The position numbers and the translations under genes are program-made. A stretch of 64,000 bases of DNA, from the NCBI GenBank assembly GCA_039029275.1, contig JBCCGL010000003.1, positions 124,001-188,000 of the forward strand. Direction: 5' to 3'. Origin of the DNA: JBCCGL01 sp039029275 (GTDB lineage: Bacteria; Pseudomonadota; Gammaproteobacteria; JBCCGL01). Under the pieces are notes generated by a model. The model was not told the DNA's origin, searched no databases, and was given only the letters and a program-made list of their open reading frames with translations. Of the stretch, positions 9,847-17,624 are shown one piece after another (position 1 is the stretch's first letter; each line of letters begins with the position of its first letter).

Positions 9847-10614
9847 CTACATAGTGCTGCCAGCGCTTTTTGTGAGCACTTCAAATCCGGTGCCGGTGAC
9901 CGCGACTGTGTGTTCCCATTGTGCCGACAAGCTGTGGTCCTTGGTGACAACTGTCCAGTCATCGCCGAGCAGTTTGACCGCGCGTTTTCCCTGATTGACC
10001 ATCGGCTCGATTGTGAAGGTCATGCCTTCGCGCAGCGTGAGTCCGGTGCTGGGTTTGCCGTAATGCAACACTTGCGGATCTTCATGGAACAAGCGCCCGA
10101 TCCCGTGCCCGCAGTATTCACGCACTATCGACATTCTGTGCCTTTCGGCGTGGGCCTGGATGATGTGGCCGATATCACCGAGCTGTATACCGGGTTTTAC
10201 CGCCTCAACGCCGATGTGCAGGCACTCGAGCGCTACCTCGCACACACGCCGCGCTTTCACAGAGGGCTCTCCCACGTAAAACATGCGACTGGTGTCGCCG
10301 TGGTAATCGTCCTTGATAACAGTGATATCGATATTGACGATGTCACCTTTCTTCAGTTTTTTTGGTCCAGGAATGCCGTGACACACCTGATGATTGACCG
10401 AGGTGCAAATCGACTTGGGAAAGCCGCGATAATTGAGCGGTGCCGGAATCGCTCCCTGCACATTCGTAATGTGTGTATGACAAATGGTGTTGAGTTCCTC
10501 GGTCGTGACGCCGGGTTTGACGTATTCGCCGACCAGGTCAAGAACCTCCGCTGCGAGACGACCCGCGACGCGCATTTTTTCGATTTCTTCCGGTGTTTTG
10601 ATTGATACAGTCAT
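9847..10614 (-). CDS. map: Methionine aminopeptidase, type I
   Basis: Removes the N-terminal methionine from nascent proteins. It has 255 residues without an N-terminal extension, as in bacterial type I enzymes. The five metal ligands are visible in their usual settings: Asp in NIDITV, Asp in YHGDTSRMF, His in YCGHGIGRLFHEDP, Glu in FTIEPM, and Glu in WEHTVAVT. It is first gene of the map-glnD-dapE minus-strand operon. In E. coli map is divergent from rpsB directly; here a gamma-glutamyltransferase-like gene lies between them. Confidence 0.97.
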   Translation of the reverse strand: MTVSIKTPEEIEKMRVAGRLAAEVLDLVGEYVKPGVTTEELNTICHTHITNVQGAIPAPLNYRGFPKSICTSVNHQVCHGIPGPKKLKKGDIVNIDITVIKDDYHGDTSRMFYVGEPSVKARRVCEVALECLHIGVEAVKPGIQLGDIGHIIQAHAERHRMSIVREYCGHGIGRLFHEDPQVLHYGKPSTGLTLREGMTFTIEPMVNQGKRAVKLLGDDWTVVTKDHSLSAQWEHTVAVTGTGFEVLTKSAGSTM

Positions 10615-10747
10615 GCCTAAAAATAGCGGTTCGCGCAGTGCAAATCTCGTAAAATTTCGAATGCGCGATTTTACACAAACCGCACACTGGGCGCGACGCT
10701 CGACGTTTGCGGCTAAAATGCGCGATGCAGAGCTAATGAGGTATCAC

Positions 10748-12337
10748 ATGCGAAACCACCAACTTCCCGGTCGCTCAGCGGTTATGAGCACACAGGCTAT
10801 GGCGGCCACCAGTCAGCCGATGGCGACGCAAACGGCACTTCAGGTGCTGCGTGATGGCGGCAATGCGCTTGACGCCGCTACCGCTGCCAGTGCCGTGCTT
10901 TCGGTGGTTGAAACCTATTCAACCGGAATTGGCGGGGACTGCTTCATTTTGTACCACGAAGCCAAAACCGGAAAGCTGCACACCCTCAATGGCAGCGGGC
11001 GTGCACCCGCTGGCGCCAGCCTTGACGCGATGCACGAACGCGGGCATCAGGAGATGCCGCAGAAGGGCATACTCGCGGTAACCGTTCCGGGCGCAATAGA
11101 CGCGTGGTACGAGGCAAACCAAAAACTGGGTGCGTTACCGTTTGATCGTTTGTTTCGTGAGGCGATCCGCTACGCGCGCGACGGATACGTTGTCAGCCCT
11201 GTTATCGCGCATAACTGGGCGCGAAGTGTGGATTTGCTCGCAGCGACTCCCGAAGCGAGTAAGGCTTACCTGATCGATGGGAAAGCACCTTCAGCCGGCA
11301 GTGTACATCGCCAACCCGATCTCGCCTCGAGTCTTGAAGCGATCGCAAGCGGCGGGCGCGATGCTTTCTACACGGGTGAAATCGCGCAAGAAATCGTTCG
11401 CTTCAGTGAATCGCAAAACGGCTTGTTGACGCTCGATGACTTTGCCAGTCACAGCAGCGAGTGGGTGGATGCGGTTCACTCCAACTACCGAGGTTACCGC
11501 GTTTGCGAAATTCCGCCTAACGGGCAGGGGGTTACCGCGCTGATGGCGCTAAATGTCATGCAGCAGGAAGACCTCTCGCAGTTTGAGCACCTGGGGGCGG
11601 ATCATATTCAACTCCTAAGCGAGGCATTTTCGCTCGCAATGGCAGAGCGCGACCGGTTTGTCGCCGACCCCGCATTCGCTGTGCTCCCGGTCGAGCAGAT
11701 GTTGTCGGAATCCTTCGCACGCGAACAATTTTCCCGAATAACCCTGGGCAAAGCGTTGGATCAACCCATCCCATCTGCAATGCCGCAGCACAAAGATACG
11801 GTATACATCACGGTGGTGGATCGCGATCGCAACGCCTGCTCGTTCATCAACAGCGTGTTTCATTCCTGGGGAAGTGGGCTGGTCGCCGGCAAAACGGGGA
11901 TCAACCTGCAAAATCGTGGTGGCGGCTTTGTCCTGGAAGAAGGGCACTTTAACTGCCTGGAACCGAGGAAAAGGCCGCTGCACACACTCATTCCGGCAAT
12001 GGTGTACAAAGACGAGCAGCCTGTTCTGAGTATCGGTGTGATGGGCGGTCAGTACCAGGCGATGGGGCAAACTTACGTGTTGTCCAACTGGATCGATTAC
12101 GGTATGGACGTACAGCAATCGCTCGATGCGGCGCGATTCTTTCTTTACGACGGGGAGCTGGCGCTCGAGCACGGTGTGCCGCCGGCGCGATTCGAGGAGC
12201 TTCGTAACCGTGGTTGCAACGTTGTGCCGGCAAGCGACGCGCTGGGCGGCGGACAGGCCATTTTTATTGATCACGCAGCCGGCGTGCTGCAGGGCGGTTC
12301 TGATCCGCGCAAGGATGGGATGGCCGCAGGCTACTAA
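10748..12337 (+). CDS. Gamma-glutamyltransferase family Ntn-hydrolase, cytoplasmic type
   Basis: Self-processing Ntn hydrolase of the gamma-glutamyltranspeptidase family. I chose ATG 10748, preceded by GAGG at good spacing, giving 529 residues; upstream in-frame ATGs at 10718 and 10736 have weaker sites. The likely nucleophile is Thr351 in KDTVYITVVD, cleavage before which would yield about 350- and 179-residue chains. Further family marks are YSTGIGGDCF, ATTAASAVLSV-like helix and FHSWGSGLVAGKTGINLQNRGGGF region. No signal peptide is present, unlike periplasmic E. coli Ggt. The Thr-Val-Tyr motif and SFINS following it resemble the YwrD/HpxW subgroup, so glutathione may not be the substrate. 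Confidence 0.85.
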   Translation: MRNHQLPGRSAVMSTQAMAATSQPMATQTALQVLRDGGNALDAATAASAVLSVVETYSTGIGGDCFILYHEAKTGKLHTLNGSGRAPAGASLDAMHERGHQEMPQKGILAVTVPGAIDAWYEANQKLGALPFDRLFREAIRYARDGYVVSPVIAHNWARSVDLLAATPEASKAYLIDGKAPSAGSVHRQPDLASSLEAIASGGRDAFYTGEIAQEIVRFSESQNGLLTLDDFASHSSEWVDAVHSNYRGYRVCEIPPNGQGVTALMALNVMQQEDLSQFEHLGADHIQLLSEAFSLAMAERDRFVADPAFAVLPVEQMLSESFAREQFSRITLGKALDQPIPSAMPQHKDTVYITVVDRDRNACSFINSVFHSWGSGLVAGKTGINLQNRGGGFVLEEGHFNCLEPRKRPLHTLIPAMVYKDEQPVLSIGVMGGQYQAMGQTYVLSNWIDYGMDVQQSLDAARFFLYDGELALEHGVPPARFEELRNRGCNVVPASDALGGGQAIFIDHAAGVLQGGSDPRKDGMAAGY

Positions 12338-12371
12338 ACTAAACGCACACACGCCCAAAACGGTGCAAAAC

Positions 12372-12400
12372 TTGTGGCCAAACTGGGCTTGTGGTATAAA
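12372..12400 (+). promoter_or_regulatory. Sigma70-type promoter for rpsB-tsf
   Basis: A TTGTGG -35 at 12372-12377 and a TATAAA -10 at 12395-12400 are separated by exactly 17 bp. The -10 is followed by a GC-rich GCGCGCGCG discriminator, the kind found at stringently controlled ribosomal-protein promoters. It would give a leader of about 145 nt before the rpsB start codon. Read directly from sequence; transcription start not determined. Confidence 0.7.
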
Positions 12401-12471
12401 GCGCGCGCGTCGCAAAACGCGCACTCAACCTGACCCGCTAGCGGGCAGGAAATTCACACGCACACCCACCA

Positions 12472-12516
12472 GATTCAGTCGGGTGCCAGTAGCGAGACTA
12501 CCGGTTGGCTGAAATC
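12472..12516 (+). promoter_or_regulatory. Structured rpsB leader, candidate S2 autoregulatory element
   Basis: The rpsB leader can fold into a composite hairpin: GATTCA (12472) pairs with TGAAATC (to 12516) with one bulged A, inside it GCCAGTAG pairs with CTAC-CGGT-TGGC leaving a CGGT bulge, closed by a CGAGA loop. A separate perfect palindrome, CCCGCTAGCGGG, lies at 12433-12444. Gammaproteobacterial rpsB leaders are known to bind S2 for feedback control, which makes this a plausible site, but I have not matched it to the published consensus. Confidence 0.45.
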
Positions 12517-12554
12517 GGTGTGCGGAGGTTAAACCCGAACACGAGGAACTACCC

Positions 12555-13628
12555 ATGGCGAAAGTCAGCATGCGCCAGATGCTTGAGGCTGGCGTGCACT
12601 TCGGTCACCAAACCCGTTATTGGTGTCCCAAAATGGCACCGTACATCTACGGTGAGCGCAATAAAATACATATCTTTAACCTGGAGGAGAGCCTTCCTTT
12701 ATACGAGGAATCGCTGAACTATCTGGGTAAACTGGCTTCGAAGCACGGTCGCATTATGTTTGTCGGTACCAAGCGTGCCGCACGCGAAGCGATCAAGGAA
12801 GCGGCAACGTCCTGCGGCATGCCTTACGTAAACCGCCGTTGGCTTGGTGGCATGATGACCAACTTCAAAACGGTTCGTCAGTCGATCAAACGCCTGAAAG
12901 AAATTGAAGAGATGTTGTCAGAAGGCGTCGCCGATCGCTTGAGCAAAAAAGAATCACTGAGTCTGACGCGTGAGCTGGAAAAGCTCGAGCGCAGTCTAGG
13001 TGGGATCAAAAATATGGAGCGCCTCCCCGACGCGCTGTTTGTTGTCGACGTCGGCCACGAAAAAATTGCTGTTGCTGAAGCACGCAAGCTTGGTATTCCG
13101 ATCGTCGCCGTTGTCGATAGCAACAATTCACCGGATGACATTGATTATGTGATTCCGGGCAACGATGACGCGATACGCGCCATTCAGCTCTACGTTCAGG
13201 GAGCAGCCGAAGCGGTTCAGGCTGGGAAGTCATCGGCTTCGACACCGCCGCCAGATGAATTCGTGGAGGTAGACGAGGAGACTGCCGCACCAAAGAAAAA
13301 AGTGGCAGCCAAAAAGACCGCTGCGAAAAAAGTAGCCGCGAAGAAAGAGGCAGAAGCACCAGCCGAGGCGGCAGAGGAAGCAGCCCCCGAAGCGTCGAGT
13401 GCGCAAGCTCCCGCAGAAGCTGAAGCAAAAGCAGAAACAGAAACAGAAACAGAAACAGAAGCAGAAGCAGAAGCAGAAGCAGAAGCAAAGCCCAAAGCGA
13501 AAAAAACGGCAGCAAAGAAAACCGCAGCAAAAAAGACAGCTGCCAAGAAAACCGCTGCTAAGAAAGCCACCGATGGCGGCGATGACGCGGCCGCAAAGGA
13601 CGATGCTGCCGACGACAAGGCCGAATAA
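12555..13628 (+). CDS. rpsB: 30S ribosomal protein S2 with a long low-complexity C-terminal tail
   Basis: Ribosomal protein of the small-subunit platform, needed for S1 docking. Residues 1 to about 225 match normal S2 (MAKVSMRQMLEAGVHFGHQ, RWLGGMMTNFKT, PDALFVVDVGHEKIA). After AAEAVQAGK comes a tail of about 130 residues that standard S2 (about 240 residues) lacks: lysine/alanine blocks of AAKKT type alternating with Glu/Ala/Thr blocks, ending in an acidic DDAAAKDDAADDKAE. The tail is encoded partly by 6-bp and 15-bp repeats. The start is supported by GAGGAA 8 bases upstream. First gene of the rpsB-tsf pair. Confidence 0.97.
   Translation: MAKVSMRQMLEAGVHFGHQTRYWCPKMAPYIYGERNKIHIFNLEESLPLYEESLNYLGKLASKHGRIMFVGTKRAAREAIKEAATSCGMPYVNRRWLGGMMTNFKTVRQSIKRLKEIEEMLSEGVADRLSKKESLSLTRELEKLERSLGGIKNMERLPDALFVVDVGHEKIAVAEARKLGIPIVAVVDSNNSPDDIDYVIPGNDDAIRAIQLYVQGAAEAVQAGKSSASTPPPDEFVEVDEETAAPKKKVAAKKTAAKKVAAKKEAEAPAEAAEEAAPEASSAQAPAEAEAKAETETETETEAEAEAEAEAKPKAKKTAAKKTAAKKTAAKKTAAKKATDGGDDAAAKDDAADDKAE
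13434..13487 (+). repeat. Hexanucleotide tandem repeat in rpsB: (GAAACA)4(GAAGCA)5
   Basis: Nine contiguous 6-bp units within the rpsB tail, four GAAACA followed by five GAAGCA, encoding Glu-Thr and Glu-Ala pairs. Because the unit is a multiple of three, gain or loss of units changes tail length without a frameshift. An imperfect 15-bp repeat coding for AAKKT follows at about 13500-13565. Confidence 0.95.
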
Positions 13629-13677
13629 ACGGTTTTGGTGTACTTAACAGTTATAGAAGTTAGATAGAGGTTTAAAC

Positions 13678-14565
13678 ATGCAAATTACGGCAGCGATGGT
13701 GAAAGAGCTGCGCGAGCGGACCGGCGCCGGCATGATGGAGTGCAAAAAAGCACTCGTTGAGGCCGACGGCAACCTCGAAACTGCGATTGAGCAAATGCGC
13801 ATTAGCGGTCTTGCCAAAGCGGATAAAAAATCTGGTCGAGTTGCAGCAGAAGGCGTGATCGCGATGACCGTTTCCGATTCAGGAAACGGCGCCGCGATGG
13901 TAGAGGTTAACTGCGAAACCGACTTTGTTTCCAAGGGCGACGATTTCGCGGCGTTCGCAAACGCCGTCAGCGCGCGTGTTTTCAATGACAAACCGGCAGA
14001 CGTTGAAGCATTGACCGAGTTACCGCTGAGTGGTGACGACGACCGCAGCATCAACACCGCGCGACAGGAACTGGTAACGAAAATCGGTGAGAATATTCAG
14101 GTTCGCCGATTCGTACAACAATCAACGGATAATGGTGTTTTCGGTAGCTACTCGCACAGTGGACGCATCGGTGTTCTCGTGTGCGTGGAAGGCGGCGACG
14201 CCACATTGGCGAAAGACATTGCTATGCACGTGGCGGCGAGCCGCCCCGAGTGCATCAGCGAAGCTGACGTACCCGCAGAACTGCTTGAAAAAGAAAAAGC
14301 GATTCTGATGGCAGAAGCGCAAGAGAGCGGCAAACCTGCCGAGATCATCGAGAAGATGGTGGCGGGTCGTGTTAAGAAATACCTCGCCGAAATCACCTTG
14401 GTGGGCCAGGCCTTTGTAAAAGACCCGGACATGACCGTTGGCAAGCTACTGTCGAATGCGGGCGCAAGCGTCAGTTTCTTTGAGCGCTACGAAGTGGGTG
14501 AAGGGATCGAAAAGAAAGAGGAAAACTTTGCCGACGAAGTCATGGCACAGGTTCACGGAAGTTAA
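13678..14565 (+). CDS. tsf: Elongation factor Ts
   Basis: Guanine nucleotide exchange factor that recycles EF-Tu-GDP. The 295-residue chain is the usual length. The N-terminal UBA-like domain is plain (LRERTGAGMMECKKALVEADG), followed by the conserved EVNCETDFVSKGDDF core and the C-terminal region QAFVKDPDMTVGKLL. AGAGG lies just upstream of the ATG. It follows rpsB by 49 bp and is followed at once by a strong terminator, so rpsB-tsf is one transcription unit. Confidence 0.97.
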   Translation: MQITAAMVKELRERTGAGMMECKKALVEADGNLETAIEQMRISGLAKADKKSGRVAAEGVIAMTVSDSGNGAAMVEVNCETDFVSKGDDFAAFANAVSARVFNDKPADVEALTELPLSGDDDRSINTARQELVTKIGENIQVRRFVQQSTDNGVFGSYSHSGRIGVLVCVEGGDATLAKDIAMHVAASRPECISEADVPAELLEKEKAILMAEAQESGKPAEIIEKMVAGRVKKYLAEITLVGQAFVKDPDMTVGKLLSNAGASVSFFERYEVGEGIEKKEENFADEVMAQVHGS

Positions 14566-14567
14566 CG

Positions 14568-14596
14568 AAAAAGCCGGGGTTTCCCGGCTTTTTTTT
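14568..14596 (+). terminator. Rho-independent terminator after tsf
   Basis: A perfect 6-bp GC stem GCCGGG/CCCGGC (14573-14578 with 14583-14588) and a 4-base GTTT loop, extended by flanking A/T pairs, is followed by eight Ts. It starts 3 bases after the tsf stop codon and separates rpsB-tsf from pyrH. Confidence 0.93.
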
Positions 14597-14692
14597 GAGC
14601 ACGTAAATATGAACGTGTCAAACGATCACTAAAACGAGTGGAAATGATACCTATTTTTGCTCGAAAGAATTGCGGAACACTCTGGAGACCCG

Positions 14693-15424
14693 ATGAGCGA
14701 AAACGACGTTAAACCCAAATACCGTCGATTACTGCTGAAACTAAGCGGCGAAGCGCTAATGGGAAGCGAAAACTACGGTATCGATCCGGCTTATATCAAA
14801 CGCATTGCCGAAGAGATCAAAGAGCTGGTTGAACTGGATCTTGAGGTTGCAGTGGTGATTGGTGGTGGGAATATTTTTCGCGGTGCAGGACTCGCAGAGG
14901 CAGGTGTCGATCGCGTCGCCGGCGATCATATGGGTATGCTTGCAACAGTGATCAATAGCCTCTCCTTACAGGATGCGCTGGAGCAAATCGGCGTCTATTG
15001 CCGCGTGATGTCTGCAATAAAAATCAACGAAGTGTGCGAGGACTATATTCGCCGCCGTGCTGTTCGGCATCTGCAAAAAAAACGCGTCGTAATTTTTGCG
15101 GCTGGCACCGGCAACCCGTTCTTTACAACAGATTCTGCTGCCAGCCTGCGTGCGGTTGAGATCAGCGCCGATGTTCTGCTTAAGGCAACCAAAGTCGATG
15201 GGATCTACTCATCAGACCCTGCCAAAGACAGTTCAGCGACGCGCTATGATCGCATTACCTACACCCAAGTCATCACCGATGACCTGAAAGTGATGGATAC
15301 TACTGCAATCGTGATGTGTAGGGACCACGACATTCCGTTATGTGTATTTAACCTCAACAACGAGGGGGATTTGATCCGAGCAGTAATGGGCGAACCTGTT
15401 GGTACAATAGTGGCGCGGAACTGA
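14693..15424 (+). CDS. pyrH: UMP kinase
   Basis: Phosphorylates UMP to UDP in pyrimidine nucleotide synthesis; bacterial hexameric type, unrelated to eukaryotic UMP/CMP kinase. ATG 14693 is preceded by GGAG and gives 243 residues, the normal length; the frame is open further upstream but without family residues. Typical marks: LLKLSGEALMG, VVIGGGNIFRG, DHMGMLATVINSLSLQDAL, AAGTGNPFFTTDSAA and TKVDGIYSSDP. First gene after the tsf terminator; frr follows by 42 bp. Confidence 0.97.
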   Translation: MSENDVKPKYRRLLLKLSGEALMGSENYGIDPAYIKRIAEEIKELVELDLEVAVVIGGGNIFRGAGLAEAGVDRVAGDHMGMLATVINSLSLQDALEQIGVYCRVMSAIKINEVCEDYIRRRAVRHLQKKRVVIFAAGTGNPFFTTDSAASLRAVEISADVLLKATKVDGIYSSDPAKDSSATRYDRITYTQVITDDLKVMDTTAIVMCRDHDIPLCVFNLNNEGDLIRAVMGEPVGTIVARN

Positions 15425-15466
15425 TCGCAGTTAACCGCGACTTCGGAAGCTACAACGAGACAAACG

Positions 15467-16024
15467 ATGATCGACGAAATTTTAGAAGATGCAAAAGTCC
15501 GCATGGGCAAAAGTGTGGTGTCGCTGGGGCAGGATTTTGATCGTATTCGAACCGGTCGTGCACACACCAGTTTGCTCGATCACATTACGGTTGAATACTA
15601 CGGCAGCGAAGTACCGCTAAATCAAGTAGCAAATGTTGGCGTTGAGGATTCGCGAACCCTTAGCGTAACGCCATGGGAAAAAAGTATGGTTGCAGTGGTT
15701 GAAAAGGCGATTATTGCGTCTGATCTTGGACTTAACCCTGCCACGGCGGGAACAGTTATACGCATTCCCTTGCCGCCCTTGACAGAAGAGCGCCGCCGCG
15801 ATCTGGTCAAGATAGTTAAGCAAGAAGCAGAAAACGGGCGTATTGCGATCCGCAATATCCGGCGTGACGCCAATAACGATTTCAAGTCACTGTTAAAAGA
15901 AAAAGAGATTTCAGAAGACGAAGAGCGTGGTGCGGAAGATTCGGTGCAAAAATTAACCGATCAACACATCGCACAGGTTGACGCTGCTCTTTCGGAAAAA
16001 GAAAAAGAATTGATGGAATTCTGA
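15467..16024 (+). CDS. frr: Ribosome recycling factor
   Basis: Splits post-termination ribosomes together with EF-G. The 185-residue length is exact for the family. Visible marks are FDRIRTGRAHTSLLDHITVEYYG, the LSVTPWEKSMVAVVEKAI stretch, and the IRIPLPPLTEERRRDLVKI hinge followed by the long C-terminal helices with IRNIRRDANND. Conserved position between pyrH and uppS. Confidence 0.97.
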   Translation: MIDEILEDAKVRMGKSVVSLGQDFDRIRTGRAHTSLLDHITVEYYGSEVPLNQVANVGVEDSRTLSVTPWEKSMVAVVEKAIIASDLGLNPATAGTVIRIPLPPLTEERRRDLVKIVKQEAENGRIAIRNIRRDANNDFKSLLKEKEISEDEERGAEDSVQKLTDQHIAQVDAALSEKEKELMEF

Positions 16025-16056
16025 CGGCCCGAGATTGATTGCGCCAAGCCGTTACG

Positions 16057-16806
16057 ATGCCAACGCCGACACCTACGCCACTTCCACAGCACATCGCCAT
16101 CATTATGGATGGCAATGGCCGTTGGGCAAAGCAGCGCAACAAGCCACGCACGTTTGGTCATCAGGCAGGTTTGAAGGCGACCCGAAAAACCGTTGAGAAC
16201 TGCGTCGAATTTGGTATCGGTAGCTTGACGCTGTTTGCGTTTAGCAGTGAGAACTGGCGCAGGCCCGAAACCGAAGTCGGTATGCTGATGGATTTATTTT
16301 TCCGTGCGCTAAAAAACGAGGTAAATGATCTCGATGCAAACGGTGTTCGCATTTCATTTGTTGGTGATACCTCCGCGTTCTCTGACAAGTTGCAGCAACA
16401 AATGCGCGCTGCCGAAGAGCAAACCGACAGTAATTCCCAATTAAATTTAAATATCGCGGTTAACTATGGCGGGCGTTGGGATTTGGTTAACGGAGTTAGA
16501 TCAGTCGCCCAACGAGTTGCCGATGGGGCGCTGGACCCCGAATCCATAACGGAAGACGTGGTGAGCGGTGCGCTTGAACTATCCCATCTTCCCGAACCCG
16601 ATTTAATGATTCGGACCAGCGGTGAACAGCGCCTGAGCAACTATTTACTGTGGCAAATGGCTTACACAGAACTTTATTTTACCGACGTTCTGTGGCCCGA
16701 TTTTGACAAAAATGCGCTGCTTGCTGCTCTGGATTGGTTTGCCGGATGCGAACGCCGTTACGGTAAAACCGGTGAGCAACTGTTGCAGGCGACAGACCAT
16801 GCTTAA
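16057..16806 (+). CDS. uppS: Undecaprenyl diphosphate synthase
   Basis: cis-Prenyltransferase that makes the C55 carrier lipid for peptidoglycan and surface polysaccharides. Marks: IAIIMDGNGRWAKQR (catalytic Asp), FGHQAG, TLFAFSSENWRRP, and DLMIRTSGEQRLSNYLLWQMAYTELYF. ATG 16057 gives 249 residues; a TTG at 16039 is also in frame and neither has a clear Shine-Dalgarno site. The 3' end overlaps cdsA by 8 bp, so the two are coupled. Product likely feeds the exopolysaccharide locus at the right end of the window as well. Confidence 0.96.
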   Translation: MPTPTPTPLPQHIAIIMDGNGRWAKQRNKPRTFGHQAGLKATRKTVENCVEFGIGSLTLFAFSSENWRRPETEVGMLMDLFFRALKNEVNDLDANGVRISFVGDTSAFSDKLQQQMRAAEEQTDSNSQLNLNIAVNYGGRWDLVNGVRSVAQRVADGALDPESITEDVVSGALELSHLPEPDLMIRTSGEQRLSNYLLWQMAYTELYFTDVLWPDFDKNALLAALDWFAGCERRYGKTGEQLLQATDHA

Positions 16807-17614
16807 GCAGCGCGTGATTACCGGTGTGTGTCTCGCCGCACTGTTGTTATGGGCAATTTTTTTCTGGCCTCATAACTATTTTGCTGGACTACTCGGTCTC
16901 ATGGCGCTAATCGCGGGTTGGGAGTGGTCGCGGATGTGCGGTTTACGTTCGACCGTGCAACGTGCTGCCTATGCGCTGATTGGAGGCGCAACGTCGATGA
17001 TACCCATTACAACGCCAATGCTTGAGTGGCCGGTGCTGTTTTTGATCGCGCCCGAATTTTTGTTTTGGTTTATCGCAACACTGATACTGATGCGAGGACG
17101 CACGCCGAAAAAATTGGGTGACAATGTGAGTATCGCGCGCGTGCTGATTGCAGTACCGGTTTTTGCCGGAGTGCTTTGGTCAATGGTGTGGTTGCGTGAA
17201 TCGAACGTCGGCAGCCCGCTTTTGCTGTTATACGTATTTGCTATTGTCTGGTGCGCCGATATCGGTGCCTACTTTGCAGGACGGCGCTGGGGTAAACGTA
17301 AATTATCACCCAACATAAGCCCAGGTAAGTCAGTCGAGGGTGCAGTTGGTGGCCTGCTGGCTGTGACCATTTGGGCACTGATTTTTATATGGGCGGAGCC
17401 ATTCTCGTTTGGAGCGGGTTTGTTGCTAATTGCGACCTTGGTCGCAGGTTTTTTTTCGATTTATGGCGATCTGCTCGAAAGCTACATGAAGCGATCGGTT
17501 GGCATTAAAGACAGTGGTTCGATTTTGCCTGGGCATGGCGGTTTGCTGGATCGTATCGACAGCGTGTTAGCCGCGATGCCGGTGTTTGTTTTCTGCGTTG
17601 CTGTGGGCGATTAG
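16799..17614 (+). CDS. cdsA: Phosphatidate cytidylyltransferase
   Basis: Inner-membrane enzyme that makes CDP-diacylglycerol from phosphatidate and CTP. The start ATG 16799 lies in the uppS stop region (8 bp overlap ATGCTTAA), giving 271 residues with about eight hydrophobic segments. The family signature near the C-terminus is visible: GDLLESYMKRSVGIKDSG, then LPGHGGLLDRIDS. The conserved Asp in WCADIGAYFAGRRWGK is also present. Confidence 0.96.
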   Translation: MLKQRVITGVCLAALLLWAIFFWPHNYFAGLLGLMALIAGWEWSRMCGLRSTVQRAAYALIGGATSMIPITTPMLEWPVLFLIAPEFLFWFIATLILMRGRTPKKLGDNVSIARVLIAVPVFAGVLWSMVWLRESNVGSPLLLLYVFAIVWCADIGAYFAGRRWGKRKLSPNISPGKSVEGAVGGLLAVTIWALIFIWAEPFSFGAGLLLIATLVAGFFSIYGDLLESYMKRSVGIKDSGSILPGHGGLLDRIDSVLAAMPVFVFCVAVGD

Positions 17615-17624
17615 GCTAACTGTC

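Noticed and set aside
9829..10605. 258-codon plus-strand frame opposite map
   Set aside because: Lies wholly antisense to a clear methionine aminopeptidase; composition is a shadow of the real codon pattern and no family features are present.
11615..12424. 269-codon minus-strand frame opposite the gamma-glutamyltransferase gene
   Set aside because: Antisense shadow of a well-supported gene with catalytic motifs; no recognised domain.
13006..13530. 174-codon minus-strand frame with long Leu/Phe runs opposite rpsB
   Set aside because: The runs are only the complement of the GAA/GCA repeats in the S2 tail, so the hydrophobic look is an artefact.
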